This document shows positions 17,401-25,703 of a stretch of 64,000 bases of DNA, piece by piece (positions within the stretch are counted from its first letter, which is position 1; each line of letters begins with the position of its first letter). The notes below the pieces were generated by a model that saw only the letters and a program-made list of their open reading frames with translations, ran no database searches and was not told the origin of the DNA. The translations under genes were made by a program, and so were the position numbers. The stretch comes from JACDAN01 sp963847235. GTDB lineage: Bacteria > Actinomycetota > Thermoleophilia > Gaiellales > Gaiellaceae. Where the stretch lies: positions 124,001-188,000 of the forward strand of contig CAWJYU010000009.1 of NCBI GenBank assembly GCA_963847235.1. Reading direction: 5' to 3'.

Positions 17401-18186
17401 CTAGGCGGCGGTTCGCGGCCCGCCGGAGAGCCGCGCCTTCAGGCGCAGGATCGCCTTCGTGTGCAGCTGGGAGACGCGCGACTCGGTGACGCCGAGCACC
17501 TCGCCGATCTCGCGCAGCGTCAGCTCCTCGTAGTAGTAGAGGGTGACGATGAGCTTCTCGCGCTCGGGCAGACGCGCGATCGCCTCGCCGAGCGCTTCCT
17601 TCAGCTCGGTCGCACTCAGCGACGACTCGGGTGAGGGCGCCTCCGTGTCCTCAATCGTGTCGATCAGCGCCACCTGGTCGCCGCCCGAGCCGGAGATCGT
17701 CCAGAGCTCGTCGAGCGCGGCGATGGAGGAGCGGGAGATGTCCGTGAGGCTGGAGTCGAGCTCATCGGTGGTGATCCCCACGTGCTTCGCGATCTCCTCG
17801 TCGGTTGGCGGGCGATGCAGCTTGGCCTCGAGCGCCGCCATCGCACGCTCGATCTCGCGGGCGCGGGAGCGGACGGAGCGCGGCACCCAGTCCAGCGACC
17901 GGAGCTCGTCGATGATCGCGCCCTTGATCCGCGTGATCGCGTAGGTCTCGAACTTGACGTCGCGATCGGGGTCGTAGCGCTCGATCGCGCCGATCAGGCC
18001 GAGGAGGCCGTACGAGACGAGATCCTCCTCCTCGACGTGCGCGGGGAGCCCGCTGCCGAGCCGGCCGGCTACATACTTGACGAGTGGCGCATAGGTGAGG
18101 ATCAGGCGATCGCGCAGCGCCTTGTCGTCCGGCTTTCCGCGAAATGAGCGCCAGAGGGTCCGGGTGTCTGCGACTTGGGAGACCAC
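17401..18186 (-). CDS. RNA polymerase sigma factor, FliA/WhiG type
   Basis: The protein has 261 aa with regions 2, 3 and 4 of a group 3 sigma-70 factor. Region 2 is LILTYAPLVKYVAGRLGSGLPAHVEEEDLVSYGLLGLIGAIERYD, with region 2.4 near FETYAITRIKGAIIDELR. Region 3 is around SVRSRAREIERA. Region 4 is LPEREKLIVTLYYYEELTLREIGEVLGVTESRVSQLHTKAI. The FxTYAxxRIKGAIIDELR and DWVPRSVR strings are typical of the FliA/WhiG branch. No flagellar genes are in the window, so a WhiG-like role in development or a motility role are both open. Start is GTG 18186. Confidence 0.9.
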   Translation of the reverse strand: MVSQVADTRTLWRSFRGKPDDKALRDRLILTYAPLVKYVAGRLGSGLPAHVEEEDLVSYGLLGLIGAIERYDPDRDVKFETYAITRIKGAIIDELRSLDWVPRSVRSRAREIERAMAALEAKLHRPPTDEEIAKHVGITTDELDSSLTDISRSSIAALDELWTISGSGGDQVALIDTIEDTEAPSPESSLSATELKEALGEAIARLPEREKLIVTLYYYEELTLREIGEVLGVTESRVSQLHTKAILRLKARLSGGPRTAA

Positions 18187-18207
18187 GAGCTAGGGAAGGA
18201 TACGGCG

Positions 18208-18402
18208 CTAGCGCGCCATCTCCTCACGAGCCGCGCGGAACGTGCGGATTGCGAGGCCGCCCATCCAGAGGGCCAGGACACCGGCGGCGACCGCGATCAC
18301 CCAGGCCTCGGCGCCGTACGCGGCGGCCGCGATCCCGGCAAAAAAGACAGTCAGGAAGCCGAAGAGGACGCCCTGCGCCCGGCGCTGCGAAGCCCTCGCC
18401 AC
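18208..18402 (-). CDS. Small two-helix membrane protein
   Basis: The 64-aa protein has two membrane helices (GVLFGFLTVFFAGIAAAAYG and WVIAVAAGVLALWMGGLAIR) between basic ends, so both termini probably face the cytoplasm. It starts at GTG 18402. It lies between an acidic mini-ORF and the sigma-factor gene in the same direction, which suggests a shared transcript. Family unknown. Confidence 0.6.
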   Translation of the reverse strand: MARASQRRAQGVLFGFLTVFFAGIAAAAYGAEAWVIAVAAGVLALWMGGLAIRTFRAAREEMAR

Positions 18403-18411
18403 GCCGCGAGC

Positions 18412-18495
18412 CTACTCGTCGTCCTCGTTGTCGTCCTCGGCTTCGGGCTCCTCCGGCTCGGCGTCCTCGCGATCCTCGAGCGGCTGGTCGGTCAT
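18412..18495 (-). CDS. 27-residue highly acidic mini-protein
   Basis: ATG 18495 opens MTDQPLEDREDAEPEEPEAE followed by DDNEDDE and TAG. More than half of the residues are Asp or Glu. It precedes the two-helix protein by 9 nt. No good ribosome-binding site is visible, so this may be coding or may be an Asp/Glu-rich chance frame. Confidence 0.35.
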   Translation of the reverse strand: MTDQPLEDREDAEPEEPEAEDDNEDDE

Positions 18496-18542
18496 GCGTG
18501 GGTGATGCCCGAAAAGGCGTGTCTACAATCGAGCTTAAGCCC

Positions 18543-18616
18543 AGGGGCGTAGCTCAATTTGGTAGAGCACCGGTCTCCAAAACCGGGGGTTGCAGGTTCG
18601 AGTCCTGTCGCCCCTG
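18543..18616 (+). tRNA. tRNA-Trp (anticodon CCA)
   Basis: This is a 74-nt cloverleaf with acceptor AGGGGCG/CGCCCCT, anticodon stem CCGGT/ACCGG around CTCCAAA, T loop TTCGAGT and discriminator G. CCA is not encoded. In many bacteria this tRNA is followed by secE-nusG; here it is not. Confidence 0.95.
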
Positions 18617-18634
18617 TAGGGCGCAACCAAGCCG

Positions 18635-18659
18635 AAACCCGCATCGTTACGCGGGTTTT
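18635..18659 (+). terminator. Terminator of tRNA-Trp
   Basis: AAACCCGC pairs with GCGGGTTT around an 8-nt loop, followed by T. It lies 18 nt past the tRNA. Confidence 0.75.
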
Positions 18660-18687
18660 GGCCCTTCCCGGGCCTCCCCGCGGACCA

Positions 18688-18747
18688 CCGCTGGAAACCG
18701 CTGGAAGCCGCTCTGGCGGGGGTACGACTGGCGCGCAACTGGCGCAC
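18688..18747. repeat. Short direct repeats downstream of tRNA-Trp
   Basis: CCGCTGGAAA recurs with one mismatch 11 nt later and a third partial copy follows (18688-18712). ACTGGCGCGC/ACTGGCGCAC forms another pair (18727-18747). Such arrays beside tRNA genes can be arm sites of integrated elements, but no integrase is present. Confidence 0.35.
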
Positions 18748-18802
18748 GCGCGCGGCAACGCGTAGGAGCCGCCCTGGAAGAGGTCGAGCATGAAGAGTCA
18801 TC

Positions 18803-18853
18803 GAGCCCTCCTCTGGTTGCGACTCCGAACAAGCCACACCCCGAGGAGGGCTC
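18803..18853. terminator. Long-looped hairpin
   Basis: GAGCCCTCCTC pairs perfectly with GAGGAGGGCTC over a 29-nt loop, followed by TTTG on the plus strand. It could end transcription coming from the tRNA side. Confidence 0.45.
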
Positions 18854-18886
18854 TTTGACTTACCGCCTCAGCGGACCGTCAACAAC

Positions 18887-18898
18887 GTGTCTGGCACC
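18887..18898. repeat. GTGTCTGGCACC interspersed repeat, copy 1
   Basis: GTGTCTGGCACC sits 5 bp past the stop of the GH3 gene. Its core recurs at 35228-35238 and, inverted, at 45710-45720, each time at a gene end. Confidence 0.5.
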
Positions 18899-18903
18899 TT
18901 CAG

Positions 18904-20928
18904 CTAGTCCGTGCTCAAGCCCCAGCCGTACGGGAACAGTGGGTCGTAGTCCGAATCGCCGATGTTGATCGGCACCTGCGCTTCGGTGCGCGGCCACGTC
19001 ATCGACAGCTTGCCCGTGAAGGGCCGTTCACCGAAGAGCACATCCGCGACCCCGGCACCTTCGCTGCCCGGCAGCCACGAGGCAACCAGCGCGTCCATCT
19101 TGACGAGCTGATCGGTGAGCACCTGCGGGCGACCGGACACCACCAGCACCACACAAGTCTCGATCGCATCGCACACCTTGTCGATGACTGCCTTGTCACC
19201 GGGCTGCAGGGACAGGGACTTCTCCTCTAGCTGCGCTGGGGTGCAGAAGCCGCACTCCGGGCCGCCGACGTCCCCGAACCCCTCGGCATATGGCGTCTCC
19301 CCGACCACGACGACACCCACGTCCGCGCCGGTCATCGGAGCCGATGCATCGATGCTGTAGGTGACGGTGGCCTGCGGCGCGACCTCCTTGATGCCTTCGA
19401 GGATGGTGGTGCCGGGAATGATGTCGCCGGAGGCACCCTGCCACTGGATCGTCCAGCCGCCGGCCTGGTTGCCGATGTTGTCTGCGTTACGACCAGCGAC
19501 GTAGATGTTCGCGTTCGGAGAAAGCGGCAGGGCGTTGCCGCTGTTCTTCAGCAGCACCTGAGATTCCGCGACTGCTTGCCGTGCGATCGCACGGTGCGCC
19601 GCGCTGCCCACCTGGTCGATGTTGTCCGCCGAGGCGAACGGCTGCTCGAAGAGGCCGAGCTCGAACTTGGCCTCGAGGATGCGGCTGACGGCGTCGTCGA
19701 TACGTGCCTGGCTGACCCGTCCGGCGTTGACCTCAGCAAGCAGCAGCTGCTCGAACTGCTGGGCGCTGAAGGGCTCCATGAACATGTCGGTGCCGGCATT
19801 CACTCCGACTCGCACCTTGTACGGGGTCAGGCCACCGAATCCGGGGTTGGCGGGATCAGGAATCTGGTGAATCCCCTCCCAGTCCGAGATGACGAAACCG
19901 TGGAAGTGGTACTGACCCTTGAGCACGTCGGTGATCAGCTCCTGGTGCGCGTGCATCTTGACCGGGTCGCCCACGCCGTCCTCGATCCAGTCGACACTGG
20001 AGAACGACGGCATGACGCTGCGCACGCCGTGCCGCCTGATCGCCGTCGTATAGGGCGCCAGATCGATCTTCGCGAACTCGTCCCGACTGGTCACCGTGAT
20101 GCCCTGGTCGATCGTGTAACGCTGCAGGAACCACGGCAGGCCCACGTTGGCAGCGGCGGCCGCGGAGTCGTACACGGTGTCGCCGTCACCCGCATAGTGC
20201 TTCGCGGTGGCCAAGACATGGTCGCCTGAGATCGGCGCCCGCCCATGACCCTGCAGGCCGTCGATGATCGTCTCCATCCGGGAGACCAGCGTCGGGTCCT
20301 CGCCGAAGCTCTCGTACGTGCGGCCCCATCGCTCGTCTCGAGCGACACAAACGCACGGCCCGAAGCTCCACGGGATTCCGGTCGCGCGTACCTCCTCCGC
20401 CGTGGCCTCCCCGACCTTCCGCACGAGGGCTGGGTCGCGCGTGGCGCCGAGCCCGATGTTGTGTGGGAAGACCGTAGCGCCGTAGACGTTCCCGTGACCG
20501 TGGACGGCGTCGATGCCATAGATGATGGGGATACCCAGGCGTGTGTTGAGCGCCTGGCTCTGGAACTCGTTGACCATGTCGACCCAGGCGGCGGGCGTGT
20601 TGGGCGTCGGCGTCGAGCCACCGCCCGACAGCACCGAACCCAGCCTCAGCGTGGCGATCTGACTTGGATCGCCGGCTACGGCACCGCGCTCGGCCTGCGT
20701 CATCTGGCCGACCTTCTCCTCCAGCGTCATGCGGCTGAGCAAGTCCTTGACGCGCAGCCCGATTGACTGGGCCGAGTCGCGATACGCCGGGCGAGCCGGC
20801 GCCGCGTTGAGGTGCGCCAACTGGCCTGTGACTGGGGCCGCCTGGCCGGCCGAGACGGCACCGGCTGGCACCAACGACATGAGCAGAACCCCAACTGCGA
20901 TCAATGAAGTGCGTACATGGGAAACCAT
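18904..20928 (-). CDS. Glycoside hydrolase family 3 beta-glucosidase, secreted
   Basis: The protein has 674 aa from ATG 20928, which follows a GGGAGGA site. A signal peptide (SLIAVGVLLMSLVPAGAVSAG) is followed by the GH3 barrel: LRVKDLLSRMTLEEKVGQMTQ, GIPIIYGIDAVHGHGNVYGATVFPHN and ATAKHYAGDGDT. HGFVISDWEGI holds the nucleophile Asp. The alpha/beta sandwich domain follows with VGETPYAEG and VLVVSGRPQVL, and it ends LFPYGWGLSTD without a fibronectin III domain. It should release glucose from beta-glucans or cello-oligosaccharides outside the membrane. Local base composition looks milder and codon use less GC-extreme than its neighbours, and it sits beside the tRNA-Trp, both of which hint at acquisition. 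Confidence 0.9.
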   Translation of the reverse strand: MVSHVRTSLIAVGVLLMSLVPAGAVSAGQAAPVTGQLAHLNAAPARPAYRDSAQSIGLRVKDLLSRMTLEEKVGQMTQAERGAVAGDPSQIATLRLGSVLSGGGSTPTPNTPAAWVDMVNEFQSQALNTRLGIPIIYGIDAVHGHGNVYGATVFPHNIGLGATRDPALVRKVGEATAEEVRATGIPWSFGPCVCVARDERWGRTYESFGEDPTLVSRMETIIDGLQGHGRAPISGDHVLATAKHYAGDGDTVYDSAAAAANVGLPWFLQRYTIDQGITVTSRDEFAKIDLAPYTTAIRRHGVRSVMPSFSSVDWIEDGVGDPVKMHAHQELITDVLKGQYHFHGFVISDWEGIHQIPDPANPGFGGLTPYKVRVGVNAGTDMFMEPFSAQQFEQLLLAEVNAGRVSQARIDDAVSRILEAKFELGLFEQPFASADNIDQVGSAAHRAIARQAVAESQVLLKNSGNALPLSPNANIYVAGRNADNIGNQAGGWTIQWQGASGDIIPGTTILEGIKEVAPQATVTYSIDASAPMTGADVGVVVVGETPYAEGFGDVGGPECGFCTPAQLEEKSLSLQPGDKAVIDKVCDAIETCVVLVVSGRPQVLTDQLVKMDALVASWLPGSEGAGVADVLFGERPFTGKLSMTWPRTEAQVPINIGDSDYDPLFPYGWGLSTD

Positions 20929-21276
20929 GCTGTCCTCCCTGTAGGCGTTGAGGCGCCCCGCCTCCTCCGACCCTTGCACCACTGGCACTCGATGAGGCGG
21001 TCACCACACTCCACTCCCCGCACTACCCAGGGCGGCCCCCGTTTAATCATCGTTTCGAGACCGGGTGTTTCCGTAAATCCGGTTGCTCATGCGGGTTTGC
21101 GAGCTTCGCGGCTTCCTCGGCCGGAGGCGGACGGAACGACGTTTGCGAGCGTTTCCTTAGCAATCCATTAGCAGCGGCCGCCTCGCTTGCGGCCGCGACT
21201 ACGATCGCTGGGGCCGCACGTCGGATGACAGGACGCTGGCCCACGCGAGCGCCGCCCTCAGCCTCTGCGGAGGCGG
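20929..21276. other. Intergenic stretch between GH3 and cyclase-ATPase genes
   Basis: About 350 bp with no supported gene. It contains two GCGGCCGC palindromes 7 bp apart (21174-21181 and 21189-21196) that together form a strong hairpin. The right end is the presumed 3' flank of the cyclase gene. Confidence 0.5.
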
Positions 21277-23856
21277 TCACGCGGAGGACAGCGCGTAGTC
21301 GGCGGCCTCGTCTAGGCTCATCGCCAGGCCCTCCGCCGAGGCTCGCTCCCACGTCTCCGGGCTGCAGGCTGTCCTCGCTCTTTCGATGTCCGCTCGGTGG
21401 TAGCCGGCGTCCGCGAGCGCCAGTTCGAGTGCGAGGCGCGAGTAGTGGAGCTCCGCCACCGCTGCAAGCCGAGCCGTCCGCATCGTGTCTCCCGTGGCCG
21501 CGGCGATCCCTGCGAGGCAGGAGATCTCCCCCACCATCTGAAGCTTCTGGCCGAGCTCTCGCGCGAGGCGCAGGCTCTCGCGCGCGTGCCGGTCCGCATC
21601 CTCCCAGCGCCGCTCGAGATAGGCAACCCAGCCGAGCCCGCCGTGTGCGAAGCAGACATGCCGTTTGTCGCCGATCGCGGTTGCGATCTCGGCCGCTTCG
21701 GTGAGCAGAGTGGCCGCCCGGTCGATGCCGCCCTCGAGGAGCGCCATCTCGGCGAGGTTGTAGAGCGCGAGGGCGATCCGCGAGACGTCGCCGATCCGGC
21801 GGCGCAGCTCTAGGCTTTCCTCCAAATAGGCTGTCGCCCGCTCGTTCTCTCCGAGCATCCGCATCACCCCGCCCACGTTGTTAAGCGCGATCGCGAGCGC
21901 AAAGTCGTCGTCTGCCGCGCGTGCGAGAGCGACCGCTTCCTCGCCCGCGGCCAGTGCCTCCCGACGATCGGACGTGCTACTGCGGGCATCGGCCCGGATG
22001 GCGCAGAGGGTGGCGGCGGCGGTCGCGGCCCCCGCGGTGTCTCCGAGCTCCTTCGCCGAGGCGAGGCTCGCCTCGAGCAGGGCGAGCGCCTCCTCGTTCT
22101 CGCCCTGCTCGGAGGCGAGGTAGCCGGCGCCGTAGAGCAGGTGTGCGCGGGCCTCCGACGGCTCGTCCGGGGCAGCGTCGAGCGCGCGCCGCAGCCAGCG
22201 GCGGGCCTCTGTGACGTGGCCGTGCGTGTACCAGAACACCCACAGCGCCCCCGCGAGCCTCAGAGCTCCATCGACATCGCCGTGGTCGAAGAACCAGTCG
22301 AGGCTCGTGCGGAGGTTGTCGTGCTCGTCCTCCAGGCGTTGCAGCCAGACAGGCTGCTCGGCTCCTGTCAGGAACGGCTCGGCGTGTTTGGCGAGCGCGA
22401 GGAACCACTCCGCGTGCCGGCGACCGATCGCGTCGGCGTCGTGCGAGGCGGCGAGGCGCTCGCGGGCGAACTCCCCGATCGTCTCCAGCATCCAGAACCG
22501 TTCACCGGTCCGCCGCACGAGGCTCTTGTCGACCAGCGACTGCAGCCCGTCGACGTCAGCCTCGACGATCTCGTCGGCCGCGTCCAGCGTGGAGCCGCCG
22601 GCGAAGACCGACAGCCGCGCGAACAGCTGCTTCTCGTCGTCGGCGAGGAGGTCGTGCGACCACTCGATCGTCGCGCGAAGCGTGTGCTGGCGCGCTTCCG
22701 CATCGCGGCCGCCTTTCAGGAGGTCGAGGCGCTGGGCGAGCCGGTTGAGGATCTGCGGCGGGGTGAGCACACCGGTGCGCGCCGCGGCGAGCTCGACGGC
22801 GAGCGGGAGGTTGTCGAGGCGGCGACAGAGCTCGGCCGTCGTCTCGTCCGGATCGAGCCCGCTGCGCTCACAGAAAAGCGTTACGGCCTCCGGCTCGGCG
22901 AGCGGCGGCACGGGGTACTCAACCTCACCGCGCACACGGAGGAGCTCGCGGCTGGTCACGAGCAGGTGGAGGTTCGGGCAGACCTCGACGAGCGAGGCGA
23001 GCTCGGGTGCGACTTCGACGACCTGCTCCAGGTTGTCGAGCAGGAGCATCAGCTCCCGCTCGCCGATGTGGTCGACAAGGCCGTCCGTCGCCCCGAGGGT
23101 CTGCCCGACCGTCTCGAGGACAAGTGACGGATCACGCACCGGCGCAAGGCTGACCCAGAACACCCCTGCTTTGAACTCTCCGACCAGCTCCGAAGCCGCC
23201 TCGATCGAGAGCCGCGTCTTGCCCGACCCGCCCGGCCCGCTCAGCGTGACGAGCCGGTGCCCGCGCACCAGCTCCGCCACCTGAGCCGTCTCCCGCTCAC
23301 GCCCGACGAACGAGGACGCCGGCCGCGGCAGGTTCGTATTGGAGATCGTCTTGAGGGGTGGGAAGCGCGCCTCGCCGAGCTGGAAGATCGCCACCGCCTC
23401 GGCGAAGTCCTTCAGCCGATGCTCGCCGAGGTCGGTCACGCCGCCGTCCAGGAACTCCCGCGTCGCCGCCGACAACAACATCTGCCCACCGTGACCTGCG
23501 GCCGCGATCCGCGCCCCAAGATGGACGTCCTCGCCGACGTAACCCTCCCCCGTGAGAAGCGCCTCGCCGGTGTGCAGCCCCATTCGGATCCGGATCAGAC
23601 CCGGCTCGAGCGCCACATTCGCCGCCGCCCCAGCAGCGACTGCCGCCCGCGCATCGGCGAACGCGTAGAAGAACGCATCACCCTGCGTGTCCACCTCGAC
23701 ACCGCCCTCGGCGGCGAAGACCTTGCGAAGCACTCGCCGATGCTCTGCCAGCGCCGCCGCGTACGCCTCCGCCCCGAGCTCGTGCAGCAGCCGCGTCGAC
23801 CCCTCGACGTCCGTGAACAGGAAGGTGACGGTCGCGCTGGGGAGCCGGGGGCGCAT
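21277..23856 (-). CDS. Class III cyclase domain-ATPase-TPR regulator
   Basis: The protein has 859 aa in one intact frame, making it the best model for the two broken paralogues in the window. Cyclase domain 1-165: TFLFTDVEGSTRLLHELG and VEVDTQGDAFFYAF supply the two metal Asp. The ATPase spans about 180-440 with SGPGGSGKTRLSI (P-loop) and LMLLLDNLEQV (Walker B). Helical and TPR-type repeats follow from about 460 to the end. Members of this type are cytoplasmic signalling ATPases of the STAND class; some actinobacterial ones carry a LuxR domain, which is absent here. It may make cAMP or simply bind nucleotide. The ligand is unknown. Confidence 0.85.
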   Translation of the reverse strand: MRPRLPSATVTFLFTDVEGSTRLLHELGAEAYAAALAEHRRVLRKVFAAEGGVEVDTQGDAFFYAFADARAAVAAGAAANVALEPGLIRIRMGLHTGEALLTGEGYVGEDVHLGARIAAAGHGGQMLLSAATREFLDGGVTDLGEHRLKDFAEAVAIFQLGEARFPPLKTISNTNLPRPASSFVGRERETAQVAELVRGHRLVTLSGPGGSGKTRLSIEAASELVGEFKAGVFWVSLAPVRDPSLVLETVGQTLGATDGLVDHIGERELMLLLDNLEQVVEVAPELASLVEVCPNLHLLVTSRELLRVRGEVEYPVPPLAEPEAVTLFCERSGLDPDETTAELCRRLDNLPLAVELAAARTGVLTPPQILNRLAQRLDLLKGGRDAEARQHTLRATIEWSHDLLADDEKQLFARLSVFAGGSTLDAADEIVEADVDGLQSLVDKSLVRRTGERFWMLETIGEFARERLAASHDADAIGRRHAEWFLALAKHAEPFLTGAEQPVWLQRLEDEHDNLRTSLDWFFDHGDVDGALRLAGALWVFWYTHGHVTEARRWLRRALDAAPDEPSEARAHLLYGAGYLASEQGENEEALALLEASLASAKELGDTAGAATAAATLCAIRADARSSTSDRREALAAGEEAVALARAADDDFALAIALNNVGGVMRMLGENERATAYLEESLELRRRIGDVSRIALALYNLAEMALLEGGIDRAATLLTEAAEIATAIGDKRHVCFAHGGLGWVAYLERRWEDADRHARESLRLARELGQKLQMVGEISCLAGIAAATGDTMRTARLAAVAELHYSRLALELALADAGYHRADIERARTACSPETWERASAEGLAMSLDEAADYALSSA

Positions 23857-24162
23857 GCCAGGATGATCGCCGCCCGCGGATCCTTAGTCCATAGTCAGCC
23901 CTTGCCGACCGAGGCCACCGCAGCAACGGGCACCTCGTCGGCTATGCGAACTAACCCGGCCGGACGCTCGCATCCTCAGGGGACGTTCCAGCAGCAGCCG
24001 CGCCGCGCCGTCCGACTGCGCGTGGAGCGAGGTGTGACCCGGCAACCCCCAAGCGTTCAGCTAGGAATATCTAACGCCGTGCGCTACGGTGGGGCAGGCA
24101 GGCGCTAGGCCCGCCGACCACCCCGCCGGGAGCCGCACCTCGCGGACTACCGGAAGGGCATT
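23857..24162. other. Divergent intergenic region
   Basis: About 305 bp between divergent genes. AT-richer patches near 23883-23900 and 24058-24076 (CTAGGAATATCTAACG) probably hold the two promoters. GGAAGGGC precedes ATG 24163. Confidence 0.45.
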
Positions 24163-24639
24163 ATGAGCAGAGCACTTATCGCGGCGGCGGTCGTCGCGCT
24201 CGCCGTGACCGCAAGCGCCGCGAACGGCGCTGGCGACGCCCGCGCCCTCACCGACGCCGCCCGGCCGACGCAGTCGATGTCGCCCGACGACCGGGCGTTC
24301 AGCCGGATGGGCGTCCAGAGCGATCTCGCTCTCAACGACCGCGCTCACAGCACAAGCCCGGACGACCGGGCGTTCAGCCGGATGGGCGTCCAGAGCGATC
24401 TCGCTCTCAACGACCGCGCTCACAGCACAAGCCCGGACGACCGGGCGTTCAGCCGGGCGGTCGTTTCCATCCAGCCGAACCTGAACCCGAACCCGGTGCA
24501 GGTCGTCGTCCACGACAACGGCGGCTACCGCTGGCTCCACGCCGGGGAGGGCGCTGCGGTCGGCTTCGCGTTCGCCTTGCTCCTCGCCGGGATGGCGTTG
24601 CTGATCGTCCGCTCGCGCCGGGCGGTGCCTGCGGTCTGA
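24163..24639 (+). CDS. Exported repeat protein with C-terminal membrane helix (SPDDRAFSR repeats)
   Basis: The 158-aa protein has a signal peptide (MSRALIAAAVVALAVTASA), then 25-residue repeats. Two are identical at the protein level, SPDDRAFSRMGVQSD followed by LALNDRAHST, and a third is cut after SPDDRAFSR. A spacer follows (QPNLNPNPVQVVVHDNGGYRW), then a membrane helix (AAVGFAFALLLAGMALLIV) ending in basic residues. The arrangement resembles a surface protein held in the membrane by its C-terminus. I know of no function for the DDRA repeat. A GGAAGGG site precedes the ATG. Confidence 0.75.
   Translation: MSRALIAAAVVALAVTASAANGAGDARALTDAARPTQSMSPDDRAFSRMGVQSDLALNDRAHSTSPDDRAFSRMGVQSDLALNDRAHSTSPDDRAFSRAVVSIQPNLNPNPVQVVVHDNGGYRWLHAGEGAAVGFAFALLLAGMALLIVRSRRAVPAV
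24280..24456 (+). repeat. 75-bp coding tandem repeat
   Basis: Two nearly identical 75-bp units (24280-24354 and 24355-24429) and a 27-bp start of a third. The period is a multiple of three, so copy number can change without a frame shift. The near identity implies recent duplication. Confidence 0.9.
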
Positions 24640-24640
24640 A

Positions 24641-24817
24641 TTGAAGGATCGTCCTCGCTGGCTTTCCCTCCCTCCCCGGCAGCGACGAGAGCGGATCCCG
24701 CTCCTCCTCGTTCTTGCACGGGCGAACGTGCTCCTCAACTTGCTACCCATCGTCGCCGCTGGGCTCGGCAGGCCATGGGTCCTTCTGGCTGTGCTGGTCG
24801 TCGAGACCGTTGACTAG
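24641..24817 (+). CDS. Small hydrophobic protein downstream of the repeat protein
   Basis: TTG 24641 begins 1 nt after the upstream stop and opens MKDRPRWLSLPPRQRRERIP, then two hydrophobic stretches (LLLVLARANVLLNLLPIVAAG and WVLLAVLVVETVD). The basic front and membrane-like body look protein-like. At 58 aa it is easily missed. Coupled translation is plausible; there is no clear ribosome-binding site. Confidence 0.4.
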   Translation: MKDRPRWLSLPPRQRRERIPLLLVLARANVLLNLLPIVAAGLGRPWVLLAVLVVETVD

Positions 24818-24905
24818 CCGCGAAAACTGGAGGACACTCCCCGTTACTGAGAGGCGGGCATGGAGCGCCTCTTTTCCGTTCTCGGGGGGAGAGGGAGGAC
24901 CGCGG

Positions 24906-25385
24906 ATGTTTCGCAAGGCACTTACCGCCGGCGTAGCTGCGGCTGCGGCCGCCGCGTTGTTCATTCCGACCGCATTCGCAGACAAGCCGGTGATCGAGCC
25001 GTCGCCGTTCCCGGATGCGACCGGCCGGTACTGCGAAGACTTCGACGTGCTCGTCCATGCGACGACGAACAAGGGGCGAACGAAGATCTTCGGCAGCGGA
25101 GCGATCATGTTTACGGGCTCGCTGAAGGTCGAGGTCACGAATCTCGACTCGGGCAAGACGATCGCGCTGAACATCTCCGGGCCGGGCAAGATCTCTGCCG
25201 CAGGGGATGTGCTGACTGGGACGGGGCCGTGGCTCTTCTTCGGCGAGGCAGGGTTCTTCGGGCCCGGATCGCCGCCAGAGCTGAGCACGAACAACGGCCG
25301 CATCGAGATCGATCTGACCGACGGCTCGTTCATCAGCCGTATCGGCCACAGCGTCGATCTCTGCCCGCTGCTCGCCGCAAACTAA
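24906..25385 (+). CDS. Small secreted protein, unknown function
   Basis: The 159-aa protein starts at ATG 24906 behind GGGAGGA, with a signal peptide (MFRKALTAGVAAAAAAALFI ... AFA). The mature part has two Cys (RYCEDFDV and VDLCPLLAAN) that could form a disulfide, and a beta-rich body (IFGSGAIMFTGSLKVEVTNL, NGRIEIDLTDGSFI). This type of small exported beta protein is common in soil actinobacteria with no assigned role. A strong hairpin follows at 25394. Confidence 0.75.
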   Translation: MFRKALTAGVAAAAAAALFIPTAFADKPVIEPSPFPDATGRYCEDFDVLVHATTNKGRTKIFGSGAIMFTGSLKVEVTNLDSGKTIALNISGPGKISAAGDVLTGTGPWLFFGEAGFFGPGSPPELSTNNGRIEIDLTDGSFISRIGHSVDLCPLLAAN

Positions 25386-25393
25386 ACCGCGAG

Positions 25394-25425
25394 CCCGGCG
25401 CCGCTTCTCCTCGAGCGGCGCCGGG
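25394..25425 (+). terminator. Strong hairpin terminator
   Basis: CCCGGCGCCGCT and AGCGGCGCCGGG form a perfect 12-bp stem around an 8-nt loop, 9 nt past the upstream stop. The following 280 bp to 25703 hold no gene that I can support. Confidence 0.7.
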
Positions 25426-25703
25426 CCTTCGCGTCGTCGACGTGCGCGACCAGAGTCGCGCTCCACGTTGAAGGCCGTGATCTGCTCGCCCAAGCGGGGC
25501 GAGTGCCAGACCGCGAGCAGGGCTCGGCGCTCGCTCGGATTTTCCCCCATTTGGAGGATCGACTCGAAACACGCGCCGCCCTACAGTCGGACGGTGCCGC
25601 GCGGGGCTGCGGCAGCCTGAAAGCTCGTCATTGGTCTGCCGTCAACCAACGGTAAGCGCGATCTCCGATCGTCTCAGGCTTCATTCGGCGAAAGGAGAAC
25701 CAC

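Noticed and set aside
15522..17489. Plus-strand open frame of 655 codons
   Set aside because: It is a GC-rich shadow of EF-G2, GrpB and part of the sigma gene, rich in Arg, Val and Asp with no domain; all three real genes are on the other strand.
18492..18837. Open frames antisense to tRNA-Trp (GDRTRTCNPRF)
   Set aside because: Again a translated tRNA antisense strand; the tRNA explains the sequence.
21174..21196. GCGGCCGC pair as an origin or recombination site
   Set aside because: Two palindromes form a plain hairpin; no DnaA boxes, recombinase or replication gene is near.
24280..24456. Possible CRISPR or satellite repeat
   Set aside because: The 75-bp units are contiguous without spacers, in frame, and encode protein repeats.
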